Shown: positions 39,609 through 48,028 of the stretch, one piece after another
Numbering within the stretch: position 1 is the stretch's first letter
Layout: each line of letters opens with the position of its first letter
Assembly: GCF_019977755.1 (NCBI RefSeq)
Contig: NZ_AP025144.1
Coordinates: 1,116,001-1,180,000, forward strand
Source: Vibrio penaeicida
Lineage (GTDB): Bacteria; Pseudomonadota; Gammaproteobacteria; Enterobacterales; Vibrionaceae
Direction: 5' to 3'
Length of the DNA stretch: 64,000 nucleotides
The notes under the pieces: generated by a model
What the model was told of the DNA's origin: nothing
Database searches by the model: none
The model's input: only the letters and a program-made list of their open reading frames with translations
Position numbers and translations under genes: made by a program

Positions 39609-40043
39609 ATGATAGCGGTAATTCTTGTGGGTCATGGCTGTTTTGGCTCCGGTTTGGGGCAAGCGGTAAATCAAATCATTGGGTTTCAGGAAAACTTCTC
39701 TTTCATCGATTTTGTGGAAGGCATTTCCGTGCCAGAACTTGAGGCATTGATGTTGAGTGACTTAGAGCGATTGGATACAAGCAAGGGGGTTGTATTTTTG
39801 ACTGATTTACTTGGAGGGAGCCCCTTCCGAGTTGCGTCACAGATTGCACTTGAAAGAGATAATGTTGAAGTTATCTCAGGGACTAACCTTCAACTGTGTG
39901 TAGAGATGTTGCTTGAACGAGACGAGATGAAACTAACGGAGTTTGCTCAAACCGCATTGACCTGTGGTCACAATGGTCTGACTCGATTGGCTGATGAGCT
40001 AGAGAAACAGACGCATGTGACAGACGTAGATGAAGGCATCTAG
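39609..40043 (+). CDS. PTS mannose-family EIIA component
   Basis: 144-aa soluble phosphocarrier receiving phosphate from HPr. The active histidine is His9 in ILVGHGCFGSGL, and TDLLGGSPF is the second conserved loop of the ManX/AgaF-type IIA domain. As a separate IIA it completes a four-subunit transporter encoded in order B-C-D-A. The next gene is 168 nt away, and the gap holds a partial copy of the MITE-like repeat. Confidence 0.9.
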   Translation: MIAVILVGHGCFGSGLGQAVNQIIGFQENFSFIDFVEGISVPELEALMLSDLERLDTSKGVVFLTDLLGGSPFRVASQIALERDNVEVISGTNLQLCVEMLLERDEMKLTEFAQTALTCGHNGLTRLADELEKQTHVTDVDEGI

Positions 40044-40099
40044 CCTACTTTCCTTAAGCCTGTTTATTTAACCAAAAGCTGCAGATACAGAATCTGTGG

Positions 40100-40173
40100 C
40101 TTGTCTGAAAGCCAGTTGATTCTCATATACAAAGACGTCGCTGAACTAGGCACCTTTAGGTTACTTGGGTATA
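40100..40173 (+). repeat. Partial, diverged copy of the MITE-like repeat
   Basis: CTTGTCTGAAAGCCAGTTGATTCTC at its left and AGGTTACTTGGGTATA at its right match the right half of the full element at 46437-46702, with a different centre. No left terminal repeat is found, so this is a truncated relic between the EIIA and permease genes. Confidence 0.7.
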
Positions 40174-40211
40174 AGTTCATTAAAAAACATTAGCATCCAG
40201 GGTTTTCATGA

Positions 40212-41039
40212 ATGGAACTTGTTCAATTTTTACTTGAGGACGCCACGTTTTACACGGCTATTCTTAAGCTTATTATCGGTTTGATACTTGGGGTAGCTAT
40301 GGGGCTAACAGGCGTTGGTGGCGGTATTCTTATCATTCCTCTCCTTCAGTTTGTCTTTGGTATGGAACCAATCTTATCAGTAGGAACGGCTAGCTTGATC
40401 GCGTCGCTAGTTAAGGTCAATGCCAGTATCTTTCACATTAAGGCGGATAACGTTGACTGGTGTAGTGTAAGGGGTATTTTGCTTGGTGCGATCCCCGCAG
40501 GTGTAGGCAGTGCATATGCTGTAATACACCTAAATCGTCACGCAGAGTACAACCTGTTGATTTCCAATAGTGTCCAAATTTTGATCGTTGCTGTCATGTT
40601 TTTTGCACTCTATCTGTTGGTGAATAAATATTTATCGATTCAGAAACGGAACATCCCTCAATGTTCGGAGAAAAATAGATCTCTCCAGCGAGTTGTTTTA
40701 TCTGGGGGGCTTTGTGGTTTAGTGATAGGAACGACAGGCGTTGGAGGAGGTATTTTGTTACTGCCTGTTCTGAACAGCCACCTCGGCATCAGTATTAAAA
40801 AGTCGGTTGGGTCATCAATTGTTATTGCTTTAGTTTTGTCCTCTAGCACTTCGTTTATTTATGCTCAAGGTGGAGAAAGTGATATTCCGACGGCATTAAT
40901 GCTCGTTCTAGGTTCCTTTGTTGGTGTTCCGATCGCAACGAGTTTGCTTAAACAGTTCTCGGAAGCTACTGTGTATTTGGTCACACTAAGCGTGATATGT
41001 GTGAGCATATTGATTATGATGTTAACCAACATGTTTTAG
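40212..41039 (+). CDS. TauE/SafE-family permease
   Basis: 275-aa membrane protein with two repeats of the TauE/SafE fold, each containing the conserved glycine-rich motif (GLTGVGGGILIIP near residue 33 and GTTGVGGGILLLP near 175). Family members move sulfite, sulfoacetate or other small organic anions, usually outward. Placed between a PTS and its regulator, it may expel an acidic by-product of the imported sugar. Sulfite or sulfate is possible, but no sulfatase is encoded nearby. Confidence 0.85.
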   Translation: MELVQFLLEDATFYTAILKLIIGLILGVAMGLTGVGGGILIIPLLQFVFGMEPILSVGTASLIASLVKVNASIFHIKADNVDWCSVRGILLGAIPAGVGSAYAVIHLNRHAEYNLLISNSVQILIVAVMFFALYLLVNKYLSIQKRNIPQCSEKNRSLQRVVLSGGLCGLVIGTTGVGGGILLLPVLNSHLGISIKKSVGSSIVIALVLSSSTSFIYAQGGESDIPTALMLVLGSFVGVPIATSLLKQFSEATVYLVTLSVICVSILIMMLTNMF

Positions 41040-41065
41040 GCTCAGGTACCATTTCAGGCGTCTTT

Positions 41066-41917
41066 ATGTCAGATCTTATTCCAAGGTTAGAAATGCTTTC
41101 CGTACACGGCAGTGATGCAGAAAAGAAAATTTCTGGATTTCTGTTAAACGACAAAAAAAATAATATATCCACTCTAAGTGCTGTAGCGCTGGGTAATCAA
41201 TGTGATGTGAGTAATGCTTCAGTTATTCGATTTGCGCAGAATTTAGGCTACAAAGGATATTCAGAGTTCAAGCTAGAGTACTTAGCCGCACAAAAACACA
41301 GTGTCGGTGAGATTTTATACAATGATGTACGTTTAGATGATTCTCCCTCAGACATTATCCAGAAAGCAGGATACCTTTTTAGTAAAAATGTCGAGAATTC
41401 AATCAAGGTTGTAGAGCCGGAAACGCTTGAACGCTTAGCGAACGTTATGGTGCAAGCTGAAAGAATAGCATTGTTTGGCGTTGGTTCTTCTGGTGTTGTG
41501 GCGTCTGATGCCTACCAAAAGCTTATCCGAATCAACAAAAATGTTCTGTTTAATTCCGATACGCATGTGCAGCGCGCCTACGCAAGTATGTTGACGGATA
41601 AAGATTTGGCGTTGGCTTTTACGACGCGGGGTCAAACGAAAGAAGTGGTTCAGTCACTGGAGATCGCCCAAGCGGGAGGATGTCAGATTGCTGCAATAAC
41701 AAGGTATGGAAAAACACCTACTTCCAAATTGTCAGATCTGGCACTGTCCTTCGCCTATGAAGAGCGTCATCATGAGTTGGGGATGATAACGCCTCAACTT
41801 TCTCAAATGATGATATTCGATATATTATACTTCCGTATTACGGCTTTAATGGGCGATACAGCGGCATCTTCACTAAAGCGAATTCGTAACAATTTCCCTA
41901 ATATTGTCTCAAAATGA
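41066..41917 (+). CDS. RpiR-family regulator
   Basis: 283-aa regulator with an N-terminal RpiR helix-turn-helix (NQCDVSNASVIRFAQNLGYKGYSEFK) and a C-terminal SIS domain (about 125-255; FGVGSSGVVASDAYQKL) that binds sugar phosphates. MurR, which controls the E. coli MurNAc genes, belongs to this family. ATG at 41066 is chosen over an upstream ATG within the permease gene, because relatives begin near this point. It closes the PTS operon and probably acts on the dyads at 36325-36390. Confidence 0.88.
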   Translation: MSDLIPRLEMLSVHGSDAEKKISGFLLNDKKNNISTLSAVALGNQCDVSNASVIRFAQNLGYKGYSEFKLEYLAAQKHSVGEILYNDVRLDDSPSDIIQKAGYLFSKNVENSIKVVEPETLERLANVMVQAERIALFGVGSSGVVASDAYQKLIRINKNVLFNSDTHVQRAYASMLTDKDLALAFTTRGQTKEVVQSLEIAQAGGCQIAAITRYGKTPTSKLSDLALSFAYEERHHELGMITPQLSQMMIFDILYFRITALMGDTAASSLKRIRNNFPNIVSK

Positions 41918-41921
41918 AACG

Positions 41922-41952
41922 TTAGCCGAAGAGTTTAAAATGCTTCGGCTAA
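41922..41952 (+). terminator. Probable terminator of the PTS operon
   Basis: TTAGCCGAAG and CTTCGGCTAA form a 10-bp stem around an 11-nt loop, 5 nt after the rpiR stop. The T-tail is poor (TGAGTTCTTCTT). Confidence 0.6.
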
Positions 41953-42168
41953 TGAGTTCTTCTTATGCAATCAATACAATGTTTCTCACTGAAAAGCCTC
42001 ACCTTAGAATACTCTGCTTGAAAACCAAACAACCATGCATATTAATGCTTATTATCAATAGATATTAATGATAATTTCGACACTCTATACTGGTATTAAG
42101 TATTGTATCTCCCTATAATCGGGCGGTTTAACCCAACTCAGCTACCAAATTAGTATCAGGTGCTATAC

Positions 42169-42810
42169 ATGTCTAATAACAATCAATGCGTCATCGTGGG
42201 AATTGCTGGCGCTTCTGCCTCAGGAAAGAGCTTAATCGCGAGTACAATCTACAACGAACTTCGTGCGAAGGTCGGTGACGATCATATTGGTGTGATTACG
42301 GAAGATTGCTACTACAAAGATCAAAGTCATCTGAGCATGGAAGAGCGTGAAAAAACCAATTATGACCACCCAAATGCGCTTGATCACGATTTGCTTTGTA
42401 AGCACCTAGAGCAATTGATTCAAGGGAATGCGGTAGAAGTACCCGAGTACAGTTACCCAGAACATACACGCACAGCGACTACAACGTCGTTAACGCCTAA
42501 AAAAGTGATCATCTTGGAAGGTATTCTTCTTCTTACGGATCCACGTTTACGCGATTTAATGCACGCGACAGTCTTCATGGATACACCATTAGATATCTGT
42601 TTACTTCGCCGCGTAAAACGCGATGTAGAAGACCGTGGTCGCTCTATGGAATCTGTGCTTAAGCAATACCAAGACACGGTTCGTCCTATGTTCATGCAAT
42701 TCATTGAGCCTTCTAAGCAATATGCCGACATCATTGTTCCTCGTGGCGGCAAGAACCGAATTGCGATTGACGTTTTGAAAGCACATATAGCCAAACTACT
42801 AAAAAGCTAA
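42169..42810 (+). CDS. udk: Uridine kinase
   Basis: Phosphorylates uridine and cytidine in pyrimidine salvage. The 213-aa protein has the P-loop GASASGKS, the [10 protein letters not shown] motif and [13 protein letters not shown], as in the E. coli enzyme. ATG at 42169 is preferred over GTG at 42160. The preceding 250 bp contain its promoter. I recall mrp, udk and the AsmA gene as consecutive in other vibrios, which marks the lyase/PTS block as an insertion. Confidence 0.95.
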   Translation: MSNNNQCVIVGIAGASASGKSLIASTIYNELRAKVGDDHIGVITEDCYYKDQSHLSMEEREKTNYDHPNALDHDLLCKHLEQLIQGNAVEVPEYSYPEHTRTATTTSLTPKKVIILEGILLLTDPRLRDLMHATVFMDTPLDICLLRRVKRDVEDRGRSMESVLKQYQDTVRPMFMQFIEPSKQYADIIVPRGGKNRIAIDVLKAHIAKLLKS

Positions 42811-42864
42811 GCGGTGCGGTGACTCAGGATTGTCAAAGTTCTGATAAATCGGAAAAAATTCATA

Positions 42865-42896
42865 ACAAAAAGTGGCGCATTATGCGCCACTTTTGT
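42865..42896 (+). terminator. Terminator of udk
   Basis: AGTGGCGCA and TGCGCCACT stem around TTA, flanked by A- and T-runs. It works on both strands. Confidence 0.88.
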
Positions 42897-42948
42897 ATGT
42901 TTGAGGTAATTTAAATATATCTCCGGTCGCAGATTCAAGGAATCCAGG

Positions 42949-45282
42949 ATGAAGAAGCTACTTCTTTTCATTGCAGTACCAATCACTTTGATTGTTGTTG
43001 CTCTACTTGCCCTCATTATTTTTGTTAACCCCAACCAATTTAAACCCATGATTGTCGAACAGGTTCAGAAGAATACTGGAATGACACTAGTGATTGAAGG
43101 GGATATTGGTTGGCAACTTTTTCCTAGCTTGGGGTTTAGTGTTGGTCAAACAGAATTAAGAAATCCAGAAGGCTTTTCATCACCCAATTTGTTAAAAGTC
43201 GACCAAGTGGGCTTAGCCATTGAAGTGACACCGCTACTAAGCAATCAACTTGTTATTGGTAATGTGATTCTTGATGGTGCGGAAGTGGCGCTAGAAACAC
43301 TAAAAGATGGGCGTTCTAATCTGGATGCTCTTACTCAATCTGGTCAAGGTGACTCTGCCAAAGTTGAAAACCAGCCAGAAACAGCTCCAACTTCCCAAAG
43401 CCCAGAGACGAGTACTGAACCTTCAGCACTTGAGCAATGGCAAGTATCTGTTGCTGGCATTACCATTTCCAATGCAAAAGTGACGGTATCAGATAAGCAA
43501 GTAGGAAGCCTGTTAACACTGAGTGATGCTAATGCTTCGCTGTCAGAGTTTGAATTTGGCCAGTGGAGTAAGCTGACATTTGATGTAACAGGAGCACAGA
43601 ATCAACAGAGTTTCTCTGCTGAAGGGCAAGTGGAATTCCAACTCTCTCAAGATCTTAAACAGTATGAATTGCGAAACGTCGATCTGGATGCAGGAGTGGA
43701 AGATAAATCTTTAGGGCTAAACGCTAAGGCAACACTTTCTCTGCCCGCTTTTGCTCTTGGAGAGTGGAATAGCATTGAATTTGATGTGAGTGGACAAAAC
43801 CAACAACAGAATTTCGCCGCTAAAGGTGGAACCGAATTCTTCCTTTCAGAAGACTTTCAAGACTACCAACTGCGTAAGTTAGGTGTTAATGCTTCGTTCA
43901 GTGACCCAACAAACAAGGTCGAACAATTTCGCTTGGATTTAGCGACGTTTGCTTTTGATAAATCTAACGATCTTTCTTACAAACTTGCTGGTGATTTAGC
44001 AGGATTGAAAGTGGATTCAGAGGGCGCATTGAGCGTAGTTATCGACAAAGCCATTTCTAAGATTAAAGTGCAGAAAATTAAGTTATCAAACAACCTAGAA
44101 GGAGATGCACTTCCTCAATCACCAATGAAAGTAGACTTAGATGCAGGTGTGACATTTGACGTTAAGAAAAGTCATTTAGCATTGGCGTTAACCAAACTGA
44201 CAGCAAATGACATTCAACTTGACGGTGACGCCAGTGTAACTTTGTCTGCGATCCCTCAAGTCAATTTCAATTTGCATAGCCCGAATATCGACTTAGACGC
44301 ATTCCTTGGCTTGAATACACAACCGAAAGAGTCCGGTACTGGTGGATCCCCAGAGGGTAATGATACATCTGCGGGTAAAGAAGCGCCTAAAGCGCCAGAA
44401 GTTGAACCTGATTTGAGTGCTTTGAAACTAGTTAATGCGAAAGGAAAGCTGGTTATTGATAAGTTCAAAGCGAACAATGCGAAATTGCAAAAGGTCACGA
44501 CTCAGTTCACGTTGAAAAATGGTGTTCTCGATCTTTCGCGTTTTAGTGCCAACTTATACGAAGGAAGTATTTCGACCAAAGCAAGGTTGGATGCAAGAAA
44601 GTCCGCGCCTTCTTATAGTATTAATGGTGGAGTGAAAGGGGTAAAAGTACAGCCCCTGATGATCGATGTTATCGATAACAACTTGTTAGAAGGTACGGGC
44701 AATATTGATCTGGCGTTAAATGGTCAAAGCTTGAAGCCTACAGCGCTACAAGAAAACCTAAAAGGTACGGTAAAAATCAACTTTGCGGACGGTGCTGTGT
44801 ATGGTGTCAACTTACCTCACCTTATTCGTACGAATTATGCGAAGTTTAAAGGGCAGGACGTATCCGCGGTAGAAAACGTAGAGAAAACCGATTTCTCTGC
44901 AATGACTGCCACGTTGAAGCTGAATAAAGGCGTTGTATCTACAGACAATCTCAACATGCAATCCCCACTGCTGCGTATTACGGGTAAAGGAAACGCCAAC
45001 TATATCAAGCAAAATGTAGACATGCTGATTCGTACTTCGATTGTTGGGTCTTTGAAAGGGCAAGGCGGGGAAACTATCGATGACTTGAAAGATGTTACGA
45101 TCCCTGTGCAGATCACAGGAGCGTGGGCAGATCCCAAATTCAAATTGGTTTTCGATGATGTCCTGAAGCAAAAAGCGAAGAAAGAAGCGGAGCGCGGAAT
45201 CAAAAAATTGTTAGGGGATAAAGTTAAACCTGATCAATCTAAAGATATCGCAGATAAGCTGCTTAAAGGCTTATTCAATTAA
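42949..45282 (+). CDS. AsmA-family envelope protein
   Basis: 777-aa protein with one N-terminal membrane anchor (residues 4-26) and a long periplasmic beta-rich body. AsmA-type repeats are visible at the N-terminus (NPNQFKPMIVEQVQKNTGMTL, IEGDIGWQLFPSLGF) and in the C-terminal AsmA_2 region (NLKGTVKINFADGAVYGVNL). AsmA proteins are thought to act as bridges moving phospholipid towards the outer membrane. Length is somewhat above E. coli AsmA (617 aa), with an acidic/proline linker near residues 460-485. It is followed by the terminator at 45299. Confidence 0.9.
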   Translation: MKKLLLFIAVPITLIVVALLALIIFVNPNQFKPMIVEQVQKNTGMTLVIEGDIGWQLFPSLGFSVGQTELRNPEGFSSPNLLKVDQVGLAIEVTPLLSNQLVIGNVILDGAEVALETLKDGRSNLDALTQSGQGDSAKVENQPETAPTSQSPETSTEPSALEQWQVSVAGITISNAKVTVSDKQVGSLLTLSDANASLSEFEFGQWSKLTFDVTGAQNQQSFSAEGQVEFQLSQDLKQYELRNVDLDAGVEDKSLGLNAKATLSLPAFALGEWNSIEFDVSGQNQQQNFAAKGGTEFFLSEDFQDYQLRKLGVNASFSDPTNKVEQFRLDLATFAFDKSNDLSYKLAGDLAGLKVDSEGALSVVIDKAISKIKVQKIKLSNNLEGDALPQSPMKVDLDAGVTFDVKKSHLALALTKLTANDIQLDGDASVTLSAIPQVNFNLHSPNIDLDAFLGLNTQPKESGTGGSPEGNDTSAGKEAPKAPEVEPDLSALKLVNAKGKLVIDKFKANNAKLQKVTTQFTLKNGVLDLSRFSANLYEGSISTKARLDARKSAPSYSINGGVKGVKVQPLMIDVIDNNLLEGTGNIDLALNGQSLKPTALQENLKGTVKINFADGAVYGVNLPHLIRTNYAKFKGQDVSAVENVEKTDFSAMTATLKLNKGVVSTDNLNMQSPLLRITGKGNANYIKQNVDMLIRTSIVGSLKGQGGETIDDLKDVTIPVQITGAWADPKFKLVFDDVLKQKAKKEAERGIKKLLGDKVKPDQSKDIADKLLKGLFN

Positions 45283-45298
45283 AAGAAAATAGTTTTGT

Positions 45299-45338
45299 AA
45301 AAAGCGCACTATCTCGCAAGACAGTGCGCTTTTTTATT
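45299..45338 (+). terminator. Terminator of the AsmA gene
   Basis: AAAAAGCGCACT and AGTGCGCTTTTTT pair around a 15-nt loop, 17 nt after the stop. Confidence 0.88.
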
Positions 45339-45428
45339 GCAATAAAATCCTATCCTTTGGAGCGTGAATCTCATCACAAGCGATATGAAAATTTGTGTTT
45401 ATGATAAGTTTAATAATGCGACAAAGGT

Positions 45429-46391
45429 ATGAACTGTATGGTAAAAAAAATCATTCTAGATACCGATCCTGGTATCGATGATTCCATGGCTTTGCTATTT
45501 GCAGAGGCACACTCTGACATTAATTTGATTGGTATTACGACTGTATTTGGCAATGCTACTATCGAGAACAGTACTCGTAATGCCCAGTTCTTAAAGAACA
45601 CATTTCAATTTACTTGTGACATTGCAAAAGGAGCAGAGGGACCGTTAGAAAGGGAACCTGTTGGTCCGTCTTCCCATGTACACGGTGAAAGTGGCTTTGG
45701 TGATGTCGATGTGTCTGGAGTAGATATCGGAGGAATCATTAACAAGCCCGCTTATCGTTACATTATCGATACGCTTAAAGAAAACCCCAGTGAAATAACG
45801 CTTGTTGCGGTTGGACCGTTAACAAACCTTGCACTTGCTCTAGAAGAGGACGAAAGTATCACGTCCTTAGTTAAAGAGGTGGTGATTATGGGCGGTGCAT
45901 TTGGGTTAAACAACCATCGAGGCAATGTTACTCCTTACGCTGAAGCCAATATTCATGATGATCCTCATGCCGCTCAAAGAGTGTTTTCTGCATCATGGCC
46001 TATTTCAATTATCGGGCTAGATGTTACAGAGTCCAGTGTATTTGATGACGATTATTTTAGGTCATTAAAAGAAGATGCTGGGCAAGTGGGGGAGTTTATA
46101 TGGGATGTAAGCCGATTCTATCTGAAGTTTTATGCGTCGGTTGTCGGTTTTAATGGCTGCCATGTGCATGATCCTTCAGCGGTCGCCTGTGTTGTTCAGC
46201 CAGATTTATTTGAGTTTGAAATGGGCTCGATAGAGGTAACAACAGATGGAGAAAAGCAGGGGATGACAACCCTTATAAAAGGGGAATCAAGCGATGGTCG
46301 AGCAGTGCAGAAGGTAGCGTCTAAAGTGAATACGAACGCCCTGTTAGCAATGTATCGAGAGCAGGTTGTGAAATTCGGACAGAAATTTTGA
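45429..46391 (+). CDS. Nucleoside hydrolase (inosine/uridine-preferring family)
   Basis: 320-aa calcium-dependent N-ribohydrolase that splits nucleosides into base and ribose. The metal-binding DTDPGIDDSMAL motif, the VGPLTNLALAL segment, and the active-site MGGAFG, NIHDDPHAA and CHVHDPSAV motifs are present, so it should be active. Either ATG 45429 or 45438 could start it; AAAGG is better spaced for the second. Its presence near udk fits pyrimidine salvage, though it has its own promoter. Confidence 0.9.
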   Translation: MNCMVKKIILDTDPGIDDSMALLFAEAHSDINLIGITTVFGNATIENSTRNAQFLKNTFQFTCDIAKGAEGPLEREPVGPSSHVHGESGFGDVDVSGVDIGGIINKPAYRYIIDTLKENPSEITLVAVGPLTNLALALEEDESITSLVKEVVIMGGAFGLNNHRGNVTPYAEANIHDDPHAAQRVFSASWPISIIGLDVTESSVFDDDYFRSLKEDAGQVGEFIWDVSRFYLKFYASVVGFNGCHVHDPSAVACVVQPDLFEFEMGSIEVTTDGEKQGMTTLIKGESSDGRAVQKVASKVNTNALLAMYREQVVKFGQKF

Positions 46392-46406
46392 GTTTCCAAA
46401 TGAATA

Positions 46407-46438
46407 AGTGCTTCCCATAACGCTGTGGGGAGCACTTA
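46407..46438 (+). terminator. Stem-loop after the nucleoside hydrolase gene
   Basis: AAGTGCTTCCCA and TGGGGAGCACTT pair with one G-T mismatch around an 8-nt loop, 15 nt after the stop. It abuts the MITE-like repeat, and the T-tail is weak. Confidence 0.6.
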
Positions 46439-46702
46439 TACCCAAGTGACCTCAAGATGCAGGATTCAGAGCCTCATATGCTGTTCCAGTTCAAGGAAGA
46501 GAACGCAGCGGAATGGCAGGTCCTTTCCAAGTTCTTTGACGATGAAATGGGACAGCATATGGGCTCCCAAGGGCGAGTTTAACTGGCTTTCATACTGCGT
46601 TGCCGATTCTTGATTTAGAACCACTAAATCTTCAAATCGGTGTCTTGTCTGAAAGCCAGTTAATTCTCGCTGAACCTAGAATCTTGAGGTTACTTGGGTA
46701 TA
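46437..46702. mobile_element. MITE-like repeat, 266 bp with terminal inverted repeats
   Basis: The left end (46437-46458, TATACCCAAGTGACCTC...) and the right end (46681-46702, ...GAGGTTACTTGGGTATA) are inverted copies of each other at 21 of 22 positions. There is no credible gene inside. A related, truncated segment lies at 40100-40173. This is the appearance of a non-autonomous transposable element or a dispersed Vibrio repeat. No transposase is encoded in the window. Confidence 0.75.
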
Positions 46703-46740
46703 TATTGAGTGGAGCTTATTCACTCGTGAAACTGAGGTGA

Positions 46741-47346
46741 TTACCAATCAACCCCTTTCAATGCTTTAACACCGTTTTCAAACGCATGCTTAACATTGCG
46801 GACTTCAGAAACAGTATCGGCAAGCTCAATGAGTTCTCTGTGAGCACCGCGACCAGTGATAACTACCGATTGCATGAAAGGACGATTTTTCAATGCTTCC
46901 AAGACTTCTTCTAATTCGATGTAACCGTAGGTCACCATGTAAGTAATTTCATCGAATAGCACCACATCGATGGAATCATCTTGGAGCATTCGCTTGCATT
47001 CTTGCCATATTTTCTGAGCCGCTTTAATGTCTTTGTCGCGGCTCTGTGTTTCCCATGTAAAGCCAGTACCCATGACCTGAAAGTCTACGCCAAGCTTTTC
47101 TAACAAATTGCGCTCGCCATTATCCCAAGTACCTTTAATAAATTGGGCTACAGAACAAGTCAGACCGTGCCCAACTGCTCGACAGATGGTGCCAAATCCA
47201 GAGGTTGATTTCCCCTTACCATTTCCTGTGATGACAAGCAAAATGCCTTTAACATCTTGTGCAGCAGCAATGCGCTCATCAACTTTTTCTTTAACTCGTT
47301 GCTGACGTGCTTTATGTCTTTCTTCTTTTCTGTCTTCTGCCGACAT
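46741..47346 (-). CDS. btuR: Cob(I)alamin adenosyltransferase (CobO/BtuR type)
   Basis: 201-aa enzyme transferring the adenosyl group of ATP to cob(I)alamin or corrinoids. The P-loop is TGNGKGKST and VLFDEIT is the Walker B. The length fits the CobA/BtuR family. A basic, helical N-terminal segment (MSAEDRKEERHKARQQRVKE) is also typical. ATG at 47346 with AAAGGGAAAACC upstream is chosen over a longer frame. It probably serves B12 salvage, since no other cobalamin genes are nearby. Confidence 0.93.
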   Translation of the reverse strand: MSAEDRKEERHKARQQRVKEKVDERIAAAQDVKGILLVITGNGKGKSTSGFGTICRAVGHGLTCSVAQFIKGTWDNGERNLLEKLGVDFQVMGTGFTWETQSRDKDIKAAQKIWQECKRMLQDDSIDVVLFDEITYMVTYGYIELEEVLEALKNRPFMQSVVITGRGAHRELIELADTVSEVRNVKHAFENGVKALKGVDW

Positions 47347-47424
47347 GGTTTTCCCTTTCTTACTGGATCTGAATGCGAGTATCATAACGTAACAAACGCT
47401 AGGTAAAAACCATAAGGAAAGCTG

Positions 47425-47892
47425 ATGACAAACAAGATTTCAAAAGTACTCGTTGTTTGTTTGGGGAACATTTGCCGTTCTCCAACCGGAGAAGCTGTTT
47501 TAAAGGCGAAATCGAGCCAAAAAGGGCTGGATTTGATCGTAGATTCTGCGGGAACGGAAGCCTATCACAGTGGTGAAAAACCAGACCAACGCTCTATGCA
47601 AGCGGGGGAGAGAAGGGGATATTCCTTTAAAGGGATGACCTCAAGAAAAATTCGGTTAGATGACTTCGAGCACTTTGACTTGATCCTAGCTGCTGACCGC
47701 TCAAACCTTTCCGATCTTCAACAGCAGTGTCCGTTAGAATATCAGCATAAATTGAAGCTGTTTTTAAGCTTTGGGGACAATCAATACGATGAAATACCAG
47801 ACCCATATTATGGTGGTGAGAATGGTTTTGAAGTGGTTATTGATTTAATCGAAGACGCCAGCGACAACCTTATCCAACGGCTTTTAGAGTAG
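47425..47892 (+). CDS. Low-molecular-weight protein tyrosine phosphatase
   Basis: 155-aa phosphatase. The active-site loop VCLGNICRSPTG contains nucleophile Cys12 and Arg18, and the general acid Asp is in PDPYYGG. It is complete and of normal size. In many bacteria such enzymes act with tyrosine kinases of capsule clusters, but none is encoded here, so this is probably a housekeeping-type LMW-PTP with unknown target. Confidence 0.92.
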   Translation: MTNKISKVLVVCLGNICRSPTGEAVLKAKSSQKGLDLIVDSAGTEAYHSGEKPDQRSMQAGERRGYSFKGMTSRKIRLDDFEHFDLILAADRSNLSDLQQQCPLEYQHKLKLFLSFGDNQYDEIPDPYYGGENGFEVVIDLIEDASDNLIQRLLE

Positions 47893-48028
47893 ATCTGCAT
47901 AACTGACAAAAATAAGTGCCATTGATTGAGACAATTGTAGGGTTTGACTCTCATTTTTCTTTTCGTTGTCACAGCAAGTAGTTGTACTGAGGTAGTCTTA
48001 AAAAAACGGGTTAAATAACGGTTTGATA

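Noticed and set aside
41918..42168. Possible attachment site or tRNA fragment at the right end of the lyase/PTS block
   Set aside because: No tRNA-like fold, integrase or direct repeat matching the left border could be found.
46425..46613. 62-codon frame inside the MITE-like repeat
   Set aside because: It lies wholly within the repeat, starts in the preceding stem-loop and has no transposase-like features.
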